A DNA stretch of 64,000 bases from Nocardia colli (GCF_008704205.1 NZ_VXLC01000006.1:355348-419347); one strand, 5' to 3'. Positions 17,403-26,246 are shown, counted from the stretch's first letter. Numbers and translations are program-made. The notes: a model not told the origin generated them from the letters alone.

Positions 17403-18551
17403 TCACACGCCCACTTCGCTTGCCTTTCGCTGACGCATCACGATAACACCGGGCGACGGATCGCTCTTGACCAAGCTCGGCGGCAGCGCGAGCTTGCAAA
17501 TCTTCAGCCACACCGAGCCGATCTGCTTGCTGAACGAGCCGGTGTTGTACGGCAATCCGTACTTTTCACACAATGCGCGGACCTCCGGCGCGATCTCCGG
17601 ATAACGCGCGGCCGGGATGTCCGGGAACAGGTGGTGTTCGATCTGGTGCGACAAATTGCCGGACATGATGTGGAACAGCTTGCTGCCGGTGATGTTGGCC
17701 GAGCCGAGCATCTGCCGGATGTACCACTCGCCGCGGGTCTCGTTCTCGGTCTCCGCTTCGGTGAACGTCTGTACGCCGGTGGGGAAGTGACCGCAGAAGA
17801 TGATCGAGTAGGCCCACACGTTGCGGACCAGGTTCGCGGTCACATTGCCGGCCAGCGTGCTGAAGAACAGCGGGCCGGTCAGCGCGGGGAACACGACGTA
17901 GTCCTTGAGCGCCTGCTTGCCCGCCTTCTTGACCTGACCGAGCACGGTGCGCTTGATCTCGGCCCAGGATCGCTTGCCGCGCACGACATTCTCGATCTCC
18001 AGGTCGTGCGCCATCACGCCCCACTCGAACAGCATCATCAGCGCGAAGGCGTACAGCGGCTGGCCGAGCCGCAGGACGTTCCAGGACTGGCTCTCGTCCA
18101 TCCGCAGGATGGAGTAGCCGATGTCGCGGTCCTTGTTGTGGATGTTGGTGAAGGTGTGGTGGATGTAGTTGTGCGAGTGCTTCCACTGATCCGCCGGGCA
18201 GACCGTATCCCATTCGAAGACCCGGGAATTCAGGCCGGGCTCACGCATCCAGTCGTACTGGCCGTGCATGACGTTGTGGCCGATCTCCATGTTGTCCAGG
18301 ATCTTCGACACACTCAGTGCGGCGACCGCGGCCAGCCAGACCGGCGGCAGGAAGCCGAGATACATCAGGCCGCGGCCGGCGATCTCGAAACCGCGCTGCG
18401 CCTTGATGATCGAGTAGAGGTATTCGCGATCGCGATCGCCGAGGTCGGCGACGGTCCTGGCGCGGAGCTCGTCGAGCGCCTTGCCGAGTTCTTCGATCTG
18501 GTCCGGGCTCAGTACCAGCGGGCCGTCTTTGGTTTCGGTGAGGATTGTCAT
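17403..18551 (-). CDS. desA3: Membrane fatty-acid (acyl-CoA) desaturase, DesA3-like
   Basis: A 382-residue di-iron desaturase. It carries the three histidine clusters of the family: GHNVMHG near residue 90, HSHNYIHHTFTN and HQIEHHLFPDIP near residue 310, with hydrophobic segments between. By similarity to mycobacterial DesA3 (Rv3229c), it probably introduces the delta-9 double bond into stearoyl-CoA in the membrane, using electrons from the reductase encoded 20 bases upstream. AAAGGATT precedes the ATG. The operon is likely controlled by the TetR at 19866 through the palindrome at 19769-19786. Confidence 0.92.
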   Translation of the reverse strand: MTILTETKDGPLVLSPDQIEELGKALDELRARTVADLGDRDREYLYSIIKAQRGFEIAGRGLMYLGFLPPVWLAAVAALSVSKILDNMEIGHNVMHGQYDWMREPGLNSRVFEWDTVCPADQWKHSHNYIHHTFTNIHNKDRDIGYSILRMDESQSWNVLRLGQPLYAFALMMLFEWGVMAHDLEIENVVRGKRSWAEIKRTVLGQVKKAGKQALKDYVVFPALTGPLFFSTLAGNVTANLVRNVWAYSIIFCGHFPTGVQTFTEAETENETRGEWYIRQMLGSANITGSKLFHIMSGNLSHQIEHHLFPDIPAARYPEIAPEVRALCEKYGLPYNTGSFSKQIGSVWLKICKLALPPSLVKSDPSPGVIVMRQRKASEVGV

Positions 18552-18571
18552 GTCGAGGAATCCTTTGTTCG

Positions 18572-19687
18572 TCAGATGTCGATGTCGACGTCGCCCACGG
18601 GGGCGTTGATGCAGAGCTGGATGGGCTGATCCGGGTCACTGTCGGTCTCGCCGGTGCGCAGGTTGCGGGTGCAACCGGTGCGGCGAACCGCGGTGCAGGA
18701 GAAGCAGATTCCCATCCGGCAGCCGAATTCCGGGCTGAGGCCCGCGGCCTCGGCCTGTTCCAGCAGGGGCGCGCCGTCGTTGTCCGCGGCGATGCCGCTG
18801 GCCGAGAAGTTCACCGTGCCGAAGACGTCATCGGCGTTGACCGGCGTGAGCGAGAGGGTGAATTCCTCGGTGTGCAGCCGATCGTCGAGCTGTTCGGCCT
18901 CGTAGATCTTGCGCACCGCGTCCATCAGCGGCTGCGGGCCGCAGACGTAGGTGTGCGCGTCGGCGAACCACGGCGCCACCCGCTCCAGCTCGTCGTAGTC
19001 GAAATACCCGCTGGACTGCGCGGGCGCCACGTCGACCCACGGGGCGCTCGCGTCGATCCGGGTGCTGTCGGAGCGCCACGGATGCCGCAGTTCGATGCGG
19101 AAGTTCTGGTGCCGCTCGGCGATCGCGTCGAGTTCCGCACGGTGCGGAACCACCTCGGGCGATTTCGCGTAGTGCAGGAAGACGACCTCACCCGGGTAAC
19201 CCTCGTCGGCCAGGGTGCGCAGCATCGACAGCACCGGCGTGATGCCGCTGCCGCCGCTGATCAGCAGCACCCGGTCCGGGCGCAGGTCGGGCAGCTTGAA
19301 CACGCCCGCGGCCGGTTCCAGATCGACCACCAGGCCCGGCGCGGCGTTGCGCGCGAGGTACTGCGAGACCAGGCCGTCGGGGTGCGCCTTGACGGTGAGC
19401 TGGATGTGCCTGCTCCGCCCGGCCGCCGGATTGACCGGCGAATAGCAGCGGGCGTGGCGGACACCGTTGATCACCACGCCGATCTGGACGTACTGCCCGG
19501 CGGCGTGGCCTTTCCATTGCCGGGTCGGGCGCAGGGTGAGCGTCACCGAACCGGGGACCGAGCGGTCCACGTGGATGACCTCGGCGCGCATCTCCCGCGC
19601 GGTGAGCGTGGGGCGCACGAGTTCCAGGTACCGGTCCAGCGGGTGCGGCGAGGTCAGGGTCTGCACCAGGTTGATGAGATCCACCAT
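18572..19687 (-). CDS. Ferredoxin reductase fused to [2Fe-2S] ferredoxin, partner of the desaturase (Rv3230c-like)
   Basis: A 371-residue oxidoreductase that supplies electrons to the desaturase. The order is an FAD domain with HARCYSPVNP, an NAD(P) domain with LLISGGSGITPVLSMLR and YVCGPQPLMDAVRK, and a C-terminal plant-type ferredoxin with C-x4-C-x2-C in FGCRMGICFSCT and a fourth cysteine in IQLCINAP. The layout equals Rv3230c, the known partner of DesA3. The ATG at 19687 was chosen because the N-terminal sequence then begins MVDLINLVQTLTSPHPLDRY; the 34 residues upstream in frame are low-complexity and lie in the promoter region. Confidence 0.9.
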   Translation of the reverse strand: MVDLINLVQTLTSPHPLDRYLELVRPTLTAREMRAEVIHVDRSVPGSVTLTLRPTRQWKGHAAGQYVQIGVVINGVRHARCYSPVNPAAGRSRHIQLTVKAHPDGLVSQYLARNAAPGLVVDLEPAAGVFKLPDLRPDRVLLISGGSGITPVLSMLRTLADEGYPGEVVFLHYAKSPEVVPHRAELDAIAERHQNFRIELRHPWRSDSTRIDASAPWVDVAPAQSSGYFDYDELERVAPWFADAHTYVCGPQPLMDAVRKIYEAEQLDDRLHTEEFTLSLTPVNADDVFGTVNFSASGIAADNDGAPLLEQAEAAGLSPEFGCRMGICFSCTAVRRTGCTRNLRTGETDSDPDQPIQLCINAPVGDVDIDI

Positions 19688-19768
19688 TCGTTCTCCGTGC
19701 CTCGTGTCGGGTGCCTCTGGTCGAGGGCTGGTCGACTGATCAGGGCCGCGACGTTGCGTTCCAATTTC

Positions 19769-19786
19769 AGTGTACGTCTGTACACT
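19769..19786. promoter_or_regulatory. Perfect inverted repeat, probable TetR/DesT-like operator
   Basis: AGTGTAC-GTCT-GTACACT: 7-bp arms around a 4-base spacer. It lies in the 178-base space between the divergent ferredoxin reductase (start 19687) and the TetR gene (19866). Size and shape fit a homodimer TetR site, and its position suits control of both the desaturase operon and the regulator itself. Confidence 0.7.
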
Positions 19787-19865
19787 CAACTAGTGTGACC
19801 GATGACCGGGGTCCGGTGTCAACCGGCAAAACATGTGACACGAACAACATCTTGGGATTAATGGA

Positions 19866-20513
19866 ATGGTGAACGGATGTATGCTCACCGTGATGAGCGA
19901 GCAGGCAGCAACTCGAGGCGAGCGCAAGGAGCGCACGCGACAGGCCCTACTGGACGGCACCCTGGCGCTGGCCGCCGACCGTGGGTTCGCCGCGCTGAGC
20001 CTGCGCGAGATCGCCCGTAGCGCAGGCATTGTGCCGACCGCCTTCTATCGGCACTTCGCGTCGCTGGATGACCTCGGCGCGCAACTGGTCGACGACGGCA
20101 TCACCGCATTGCGCCTGGCGCTGCGCGAGGTGCGCCGCAAGCCCGACGCGAGCCTGTCCGACACGGTGCGCTTCGTATTCGCCCAGGTCGAACCGAAACG
20201 TGAACTCTTCGGCTTCCTCACTCGCGAACGCCACGGCGGTTCCGCCACCCTGCGCAAATCCATCGCGCTGGAACTCCAGCTGATCGTCCGCGAACTCGTC
20301 GCCGACCTCTCCCGCATCTCCGCGCTCGACTCCTGGTCCCCCGCGGACCTGGAGATCGCCGCCGACCTGCTGGTCTCGACCGTCACCGACGGCATCGTCG
20401 CCTACATCTCCGCCCTGCCGCGCGAACAGGACAACATCATCGACCGCACCGTGCAGCAGATGCGCTTGATCTCGCTGGGCATGGGCGCCTGGTGGCCGCC
20501 GAAGGAACGCTGA
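19866..20513 (+). CDS. TetR-family regulator of the DesT/FabR type, divergent from desaturase operon
   Basis: A regulator of up to 215 residues. The HTH region reads RGFAALSLREIARSAGIVPT followed by AFYRHFASLDDLG, very close to the DesT/FabR subgroup that senses the unsaturated to saturated acyl-CoA ratio and represses desaturases in Pseudomonas and E. coli. It faces the desaturase/reductase operon across a perfect palindrome. Ligand and target are inferred from subgroup and context. In-frame ATGs at 19866, 19881 and 19893 are possible starts; none has a clear ribosome site and the message may be leaderless. Confidence 0.85.
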   Translation: MVNGCMLTVMSEQAATRGERKERTRQALLDGTLALAADRGFAALSLREIARSAGIVPTAFYRHFASLDDLGAQLVDDGITALRLALREVRRKPDASLSDTVRFVFAQVEPKRELFGFLTRERHGGSATLRKSIALELQLIVRELVADLSRISALDSWSPADLEIAADLLVSTVTDGIVAYISALPREQDNIIDRTVQQMRLISLGMGAWWPPKER

Positions 20514-20658
20514 TCCTCAGCGAGCCTCGGGGTCGAGGGCCAGGACTGAGCGGCCGCCGTCCACGGGGAGCACTGGACCCGATGCTGGACACCGGGCGCG
20601 AGGGACGCGGCCCGCTGCTCGCCGGGCGACGGACCGTCGGCGGCACTAGGCTGAGCTG

Positions 20659-21318
20659 GTGCGGATTCGGCGGTGGCGGCGGGCGTATCTGACCGCGGAG
20701 TACGCGGCGTTGTTCTTCGGGGGCGCAACGGTTTACCACCGGTATATGCGTGGCACGAGTCCGATTCCGGCGCTGGTGGTGTCGGCCGCGCTCGCGGCGA
20801 GTTATCTGCGGCGATCGCCGGATTTCGATCGGGGGGCGCTGTGGCGGCCGCAGGCGCTGCCCGGGCAGACTCGGTCGATGGCGAGGCTGGCGGGATCGAG
20901 TGCGCTCGCGCTGACCGCGGCGGTGGCGCTGCTGCGGCGCAGGAGCCTCTTCGACCTGCCGCGCGAGAATCCGGCCATCTGGCTGGCGGTGATGGTGCTG
21001 TATCCAGTGCTGAGCGTGTATCCGCAGGAGTTGATCTTCCGGTCGTTCCTGTTCCACCGGTACGCGCCGGCCTTCGGTGACGGCACCGGGATCGTGGTCG
21101 CGAGTGCGGCGGCCTTCGCCTACGTGCACATCGTGTTCGGCAGTTGGATCTCGGTGGTGCTGAGCGGGCTCGGCGGCGCGATCTTCGCGGTCCGGTACCA
21201 GCAGACGCAGTCGCTGTTCACCGCGTCGGTCGAGCATTCGATCTACGGGATCCTGGTGTTCACCGTCGGCCTGGGCACGTACTTCTATCACGGCACTGAA
21301 GCCCTGCCGAACAGGTGA
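20659..21318 (+). CDS. CPBP-family intramembrane metalloprotease-like protein
   Basis: A 219-residue membrane protein of the CPBP (Abi/CAAX-like) family with about six hydrophobic segments. The usual EExxxR motif is PQELIFRSFLFHRY, so the first glutamate is glutamine. The FxxxH motif is AFAYVHIVFGSW, and a later histidine is in SVEHSIYG. The change from EE to QE may alter or remove protease activity. The GTG or ATG region at 20659 opens the frame; no strong ribosome site was seen. No obvious operon partners: the next gene begins 77 bases downstream with its own Shine-Dalgarno. Confidence 0.75.
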   Translation: MRIRRWRRAYLTAEYAALFFGGATVYHRYMRGTSPIPALVVSAALAASYLRRSPDFDRGALWRPQALPGQTRSMARLAGSSALALTAAVALLRRRSLFDLPRENPAIWLAVMVLYPVLSVYPQELIFRSFLFHRYAPAFGDGTGIVVASAAAFAYVHIVFGSWISVVLSGLGGAIFAVRYQQTQSLFTASVEHSIYGILVFTVGLGTYFYHGTEALPNR

Positions 21319-21395
21319 TGTCGAGAAGGCGACTCCGGCTCCGTCCCAGGAGTATCAGCGGCCACGACGGGCCGCGCGGACGAAGGAGAATTGCC

Positions 21396-21893
21396 ATGGA
21401 CCGCAACGAGATCGCCGAGGTGCTGAACCGGCCGCTCAGCCAGGAAATGCTGGCCCGCGACCTGACCCGGCTGGCCTACGTCGCCAAGGACGGCACGCCC
21501 CGCAACATCCCGATCTCGTTCAGCTGGAACGGATCGCAGATCGTCATGTGCACCACGACGAACGCGCCGAAACTGCCCGCGCTGCGGGCGAACCCGATGG
21601 TCGCCCTGACCATCGACACCGAGGTGCATCCGCCGAAGATCCTGCTCATCCGCGGCCGGGCCGAGCTGGACGTCGTCGACGGCATTCCGGACGAGTACCT
21701 CGAGATGAACACCACCTACGAGATGACCCCCGAGCAGCGGGTGCACTGGGAGGCCGAGGTGCGTTCGCTCTACGACCAGATGGTCCGCATCGTGGTGACC
21801 CCGACCTGGGCCAAGCTGATCGACTTCGAGTCGACGCTGCCGAGCGCGGTCGAGGAGTTGTTCCAGCAGCGCGAGGCGCGGCAGCACGCTTGA
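21396..21893 (+). CDS. Pyridoxamine 5'-phosphate oxidase-family flavoprotein
   Basis: A 165-residue split-barrel protein of the PNPOx-like/FDOR superfamily. LARLAYVAKDGTPRNIPISF-type strands (here LTRLAYVAKDGTPRN then IPISFSWNGSQIVMCTT) and the TNAPKLPALRANPMVALTID segment are diagnostic. Such proteins bind FMN or F420; which one is unclear. The ATG at 21396 follows GAAGGAGAATTGCC. It lies 58 bases before the YciI/ECF pair on the same strand and may belong to their operon. Confidence 0.85.
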   Translation: MDRNEIAEVLNRPLSQEMLARDLTRLAYVAKDGTPRNIPISFSWNGSQIVMCTTTNAPKLPALRANPMVALTIDTEVHPPKILLIRGRAELDVVDGIPDEYLEMNTTYEMTPEQRVHWEAEVRSLYDQMVRIVVTPTWAKLIDFESTLPSAVEELFQQREARQHA

Positions 21894-21951
21894 GCGCCGC
21901 TGCGTCCCATAGTAGAAACGCCCACGACGGCCCGAACCGCACGAGGAGAAC

Positions 21952-22362
21952 ATGATGGCCAAGTATCTGCTGCTCAAGCACTACCGCGGTGCCCCGGCCT
22001 CGGCCAACGACGTGCCGATGGATCAGTGGACGCCGGAAGAGGTTACGGCGCACATCCAGTACATGCGCGATTTCGCCGCCCGGCTCGAGCGGACCGGCGA
22101 ATTCGTCGGCGAGCAGGCGCTCTCCCCCGAGGGCACGTTCGTCCGCTACGACGGCGAGGGACGCCCGCCGGTCACCGACGGCCCGTTCGCCGAAACCAAG
22201 GATCTGATCGCCGGCTGGATGGTGATCGACGTCGACTCCTACGAGCGGGCGCTGGAACTGGCGGCGGAGTTGTCCGCGGCGCCGGGCGCGGGCGGGAAGC
22301 CGATCCACGAGTGGCTCGAGCTGCGCCCGGCCTACGGCGCGACGCCGACGGTCACCGAGTGA
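21952..22362 (+). CDS. YciI/DGPF-domain protein, partner of ECF sigma factor
   Basis: A 136-residue protein of the YCII (DGPF) family. The name-giving motif is present in TDGPFAETKDLIAGWMVIDV. DGPF proteins accompany ECF42-type sigma factors across actinobacteria; they are thought to be enzymes or sensors, but their reaction is unknown. ACGAGGAG lies 5 bases before the first of two adjacent ATG codons (21952, 21955). Its stop overlaps the start of the sigma gene (GTGA at 22359-22362), so the two are translationally coupled. Confidence 0.9.
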   Translation: MMAKYLLLKHYRGAPASANDVPMDQWTPEEVTAHIQYMRDFAARLERTGEFVGEQALSPEGTFVRYDGEGRPPVTDGPFAETKDLIAGWMVIDVDSYERALELAAELSAAPGAGGKPIHEWLELRPAYGATPTVTE

Positions 22363-23507
22363 TCGACGAACTGCTGCTGCGGGAGCTGACGCCGGCCGTG
22401 ATCGGCGTGCTCGTGCATCGCGGGGTCGACTTCGCGACCGCCGAGGACGCCGTGCAGGAGGCGCTGATCCAGGCCGCGCTGAGCTGGCCGGACCAGCAGC
22501 CCGCCGATCCCAGGGGCTGGCTGGTCACGGTCGCCTGGCGCAAGTTCCTCGACGCGCACCGCTCCGAGGCGGCGCGCCGGGATCGGGAGCAGCGGATCGA
22601 GGCCGAGCCGCCGCCCGGACCGACCGAGCACACCGACGACACGTTGCAGCTGTATTTCCTGTGCGCGCACCCGTCGCTGACGCCGGCTTCGGCGGTCGCG
22701 CTGACCCTGCGCGCGGTCGGCGGCCTCACCACGAAACAGATCGCGCAGGCCTACCTGGTGCCGGAAGCGACCATGGCGCAACGGATCAGCCGGGCCAAGC
22801 GGACCGTGTCGAGCGTGCGGTTCGACCAGACCGGTGACGTGGCGACCGTGCTGCGCGTGCTCTACCTGGTCTTCAACGAGGGCTACTCCGGCGATATCGA
22901 CCTGGCCGCCGAGGCGATCCGGCTCACCCGCCAGGTGGCGGCCATGACCGACCACGAAGAGGTGGCGGGACTGCTCGCGCTGATGCTGCTGCACCATGCC
23001 CGGCGTGCGGCCCGGACCCGCGCCGACGGCAGCCTCGTGCCGCTGGCCGAGCAGGACCGCGGCCGGTGGGACACCCGCCTGATCGCCGAGGGCGTCGACA
23101 TCCTCCAAGCCGCCCTCGCCCGCGACCGGCTCGGCGAGTTCCAGGCGCAGGCCGCGATCGCCGCGCTGCACGCCGACGCGCAGCGGGCCGAGGAGACCGA
23201 CTGGGTGCAGATCGTCGAGTGGTACGACGAACTGGTGCGGATCACCGAAAGCCCGGTGGCCCAGCTCAATCGGGCCGTCGCGGTCGGCGAGGCGGACGGC
23301 GCGCGAGCCGGCCTGGCCGCCCTGGCCGGGCTCGACCCCACGTTGCCCCGCTATGCCGCCGTCGAGGCCTACCTGCACGAACGTGCGGGCGACCCGGCGA
23401 CGGCGGCCCAGCGCTACGCCGAGGCCGCCCAGGCGGCGACCAGCCTGCCCGAACGCGATCACCTCACCCGGCAGGCCGCCCGGCTCAACGCACAGCTGCG
23501 TGGTTGA
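22359..23507 (+). CDS. ECF42-type RNA polymerase sigma factor with C-terminal TPR-like domain
   Basis: A 382-residue extracytoplasmic-function sigma factor. Region 2 covers residues about 10-75 (AEDAVQEALIQAALSWP, RGWLVTVAWRKFLDAHRSEA), and region 4 about 110-155 (TTKQIAQAYLVPEATMAQRISRAK). A long C-terminal extension with LVFNEGYSG, LLALMLLHHARRAAR, the LNRAVAVGEADG motif and YLHERAGDPATAAQRY is typical of the ECF42 group. In that group no anti-sigma factor is encoded nearby and the extension is required for activity. It overlaps the YciI gene by 4 bases. Confidence 0.92.
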   Translation: MIDELLLRELTPAVIGVLVHRGVDFATAEDAVQEALIQAALSWPDQQPADPRGWLVTVAWRKFLDAHRSEAARRDREQRIEAEPPPGPTEHTDDTLQLYFLCAHPSLTPASAVALTLRAVGGLTTKQIAQAYLVPEATMAQRISRAKRTVSSVRFDQTGDVATVLRVLYLVFNEGYSGDIDLAAEAIRLTRQVAAMTDHEEVAGLLALMLLHHARRAARTRADGSLVPLAEQDRGRWDTRLIAEGVDILQAALARDRLGEFQAQAAIAALHADAQRAEETDWVQIVEWYDELVRITESPVAQLNRAVAVGEADGARAGLAALAGLDPTLPRYAAVEAYLHERAGDPATAAQRYAEAAQAATSLPERDHLTRQAARLNAQLRG

Positions 23508-23513
23508 GCGATC

Positions 23514-24536
23514 TCAGCTGATGCCGACCGACTGCGCGAGGAACGGCCAGGAGGTGCGCAGGTCGTCCTCCCAGTAACCCCACGAGTGGGTGCCGACCGG
23601 ACGATCGTCGAAGGTGACCGGAATGTTCAACTCGTGCAACCGGTTTGTCAGGTTCACCGTGCAGTAGTGGATGGCCGCCTCGATCGGCCCGCCGAAGGCG
23701 ATCTGCACCGGCAGCGGAATCCGGCCCTCCAGCACGCGCCGGTCGAACGGGGTGTCGTGCGGTATGCCCGCGATACCGCTGCCCGAACTCAGATACACCG
23801 CGGTTCCACGCAACCGCTCCGCGTTGACCAGCGGATCGTTCTCCCGCCACAGCGGATTGCTGGCCGGGCCCCACATGTTCTCTACGCTTTGCCCGCCGCC
23901 CCAGTTCTCCACAGTGAGCCGGACGAATTCGTGTCCGATGGGGTCGGAGGTCTGCGCGCAACCGCTGTAGGACGCGACGCTGTTCCAGAAGCCGGGCTTG
24001 GCGATCGCCAGGTTCAGCACCGAGGTGCCGCTCATGGAAACGCCCGCCAGCGCGCGACTTCCGTTGGCGCCCAGGAACTCCTCGATCACCGGCGGCAACT
24101 CGTCGTTGAGAAAGGTCTGCCACTTGTTGAAGCCCAGGACGGCGTCGGCCCGGATCCAGTCGGTGTAGTAGGAGTTGGCGCCACCGAACGGGGTGACGAC
24201 GTTGACGTCTTTGCCGCTCAAGAAGCTCACGGCGTCGGTCTGCACATCCCAGCCGCTCTCGTTCGGGCCGCCGCCGGAGCCGTTGAGCAGATACAGCGTC
24301 GGCCGGGGCGTCCCCCGGTCGGCGGGGCGGATGATCTGTAACGGGATCGGCCGGTTCATCGCGGGTGAGAAAACCGTGACCACCTGCTGGCGGTCGTTCA
24401 CATCCTGTACCGAAACGACGGCGGGCGCCGCGGCCGCGGTGCCCGCCGTCGCAATCAGGCCTGCCGCGGCGACTACCCCGGCAAGAACCCAGCTCAGCGT
24501 TATTGTGCGTGTCGATCGCCGTTGTCTCAAAGTCAC
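23514..24536 (-). CDS. Secreted antigen-85/mycolyltransferase-like esterase
   Basis: A 340-residue exported alpha/beta hydrolase. The signal peptide covers about residues 1-37 (TLRQRRSTRTITLSWVLAG, cleavage near TAAAA-AP). The mature part has YLLNGSGGGPNESGW, the oxyanion region, then the nucleophile elbow GVSMSGTSVLNLA and a late histidine in GTHSWGYWEDDL, as in Ag85 mycolyltransferases and related corynomycolyltransferases. It probably transfers mycolates to trehalose or arabinogalactan, or acts as an esterase. The GTG at 24536 has GAGGAGAGG 5 bases upstream; the open frame continues 19 codons further without one. It converges with the sigma factor gene. Confidence 0.88.
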   Translation of the reverse strand: MTLRQRRSTRTITLSWVLAGVVAAAGLIATAGTAAAAPAVVSVQDVNDRQQVVTVFSPAMNRPIPLQIIRPADRGTPRPTLYLLNGSGGGPNESGWDVQTDAVSFLSGKDVNVVTPFGGANSYYTDWIRADAVLGFNKWQTFLNDELPPVIEEFLGANGSRALAGVSMSGTSVLNLAIAKPGFWNSVASYSGCAQTSDPIGHEFVRLTVENWGGGQSVENMWGPASNPLWRENDPLVNAERLRGTAVYLSSGSGIAGIPHDTPFDRRVLEGRIPLPVQIAFGGPIEAAIHYCTVNLTNRLHELNIPVTFDDRPVGTHSWGYWEDDLRTSWPFLAQSVGIS

Positions 24537-24677
24537 CAGAACCTCTCCTCGCAGTCGGCCACTATCCCCGATGGCAGCCAGGACACGCCGCACTAGCGGC
24601 TGACGCCCTGACTTGGCATCGGATAGAAATTCGCGTTGCTACGATCACCGGTTTGGTCCGACGCCGATCTTTTTCGA

Positions 24678-25919
24678 TCAGCGCGGTGGTTGGCTCATGT
24701 CCCGATTCATCTGCGGGATCTCGATGCTGATCGGCAACCGCAGTTCGGCCAGGTAGATCAGGGCCGCCTGGCGGAGGAACTCGTCGAAGAGCCAGTACGC
24801 CTCCGGCGCCAGCGGGACGACCGGGAGCAGGCCCTCGCGGACCGCGATGAACGGTCCCCAGCTCACCCGGAGCAGCGGATCCCAGACCGGTTCGCGCGGA
24901 ATGGCCAGACCGTCGGCGATCTTGTCGCCGAGCAGGAAGCGGGTGAACGCGCCGAGGACCGGCTTGCTGAGCACGGCGAGGTCGAGGTTGACCCCGAGTC
25001 GCAGGAGCCGGTCGGCCAGGGCCACGCCCTCCGGGGTCGGTGCCAGGATCGGGTCGAGGACCTGCGCGGACTGGGAGTTGGCCGCCGACCACGAATTGGG
25101 GATGTATTCGTCGCGGACGCCGAGCATGTGTGCGCACACCTGCCAGGAGTGCAGGAAGGCGTCGGATTCGCCGACCGGGATCGGAACCTGCCAGGCGGTC
25201 AGCTGTTTCATCACCGTGGTGGGCAGGCTGTGCCAGGTGACCATGATGTCGTTCTGGCTGATCGGGATGTCCTCGGCGGCGGAGTTCACCCAGTGCGGCG
25301 ACTGCGGCAGCAGATGGCGCACGGCGGCGTGCACCAGCCGGGTCTTGACGCAGGTCACGACCATTTCACCGTCCGGCGCATAGGCGTTCGCGGTGCCGAT
25401 GTCGTAGCCGAGCTTCGCGGTTTTGGAGATGCGGTCCTTGAGGTCCTGGCCGCCCTTGGAGTAGTAGACCGCGCGCGCCTCCTTCGGGATGACCGTGCTC
25501 ATCATGCCGCTGGCCAAGCCGTACAGGACGCCGAGATAGAGGCCGCGCTTCTTGTTGAACTCGACGGCGGTGCGGAGTTTGCCCTGATCGGTCCACTGCG
25601 GGAGCTGGCGCGCGTACTCCATGAAATCCCTTAGCTCCGTGGGCAATCCGGCAGGCAGGGGCTGACCGTTCCGGGTCCACGTCCGGAGCAGGTCGTTCAC
25701 CCTGGGCACTTCGCCGCGGTCGATCAAGCCCGCGACGAGGGGATCCGCCTCGGCATCCCACACGGTCAGCGGGTCTGCTCCGGACCCGCTGCCGGCCACC
25801 GAGCCGCCCGGTGACCAGCTCCACGGCTCCGCCCGGACCGGCCCGGCCATTGCCAGTGCGCCGAACGCGCCCAATGCTCCGCCGGCCTTCAACGCGTTGC
25901 GCCTGCTGAATCCGTCCAT
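24678..25919 (-). CDS. lcp: Secreted DUF2236/MpaB-family oxygenase, latex-clearing-protein (Lcp)-like
   Basis: A 413-residue exported heme protein. The N-terminus is a Tat signal, with FSRRNALKAGG and a hydrophobic stretch ending GPVRA. The body matches the Lcp branch of the MpaB/DUF2236 family in length (about 400) and in TRLVHAAVRHLLPQS, PISQNDIMVTWHSLPT and VCAHMLGVRDEYIP; family members are b-type cytochromes with histidine ligands. Lcp enzymes cleave poly(cis-1,4-isoprene), natural rubber, outside the cell in Nocardia, Gordonia and Streptomyces. GAGGAG precedes the ATG at 25919. Rubber as substrate is inferred from the family; other MpaB oxygenases act on different substrates. Confidence 0.82.
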   Translation of the reverse strand: MDGFSRRNALKAGGALGAFGALAMAGPVRAEPWSWSPGGSVAGSGSGADPLTVWDAEADPLVAGLIDRGEVPRVNDLLRTWTRNGQPLPAGLPTELRDFMEYARQLPQWTDQGKLRTAVEFNKKRGLYLGVLYGLASGMMSTVIPKEARAVYYSKGGQDLKDRISKTAKLGYDIGTANAYAPDGEMVVTCVKTRLVHAAVRHLLPQSPHWVNSAAEDIPISQNDIMVTWHSLPTTVMKQLTAWQVPIPVGESDAFLHSWQVCAHMLGVRDEYIPNSWSAANSQSAQVLDPILAPTPEGVALADRLLRLGVNLDLAVLSKPVLGAFTRFLLGDKIADGLAIPREPVWDPLLRVSWGPFIAVREGLLPVVPLAPEAYWLFDEFLRQAALIYLAELRLPISIEIPQMNRDMSQPPR

Positions 25920-26246
25920 GTCGCTACTCCTCGCTGAGCTGACACCACCGGGTCGGCGCAGGGACGGCGAGTAGCGCCGGTTCGCGCCTTTCAGTGGAGG
26001 AATAGTCATTAACTTAACTCTGCGACGAGCTCGTCGTCTCGACTTTGAGAAACTGAGGCCGATTCTCTCTCATTGCGTAGCACTGAGCAGCAAGGGAGCT
26101 GAAATATTGCCATTATCAGGGGTATTGACAGCGAACTGAACAGTGTCGCGATTCGTAGCGATCCCCCATGCGGCATCCCGGATAGGCGGCAACCGCGCTA
26201 CATCGATTTTTGAGAGTCGATAACTTGCAGTCACTTCATGGACGCA
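25920..26246. other. Intergenic region upstream of lcp-like gene
   Basis: About 330 bases, less GC-rich than the flanks, holding the promoter region for the lcp-like gene. A 61-codon minus-strand frame at 26070-26255 has no recognisable features or ribosome site and I do not call it a gene. Confidence 0.4.
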
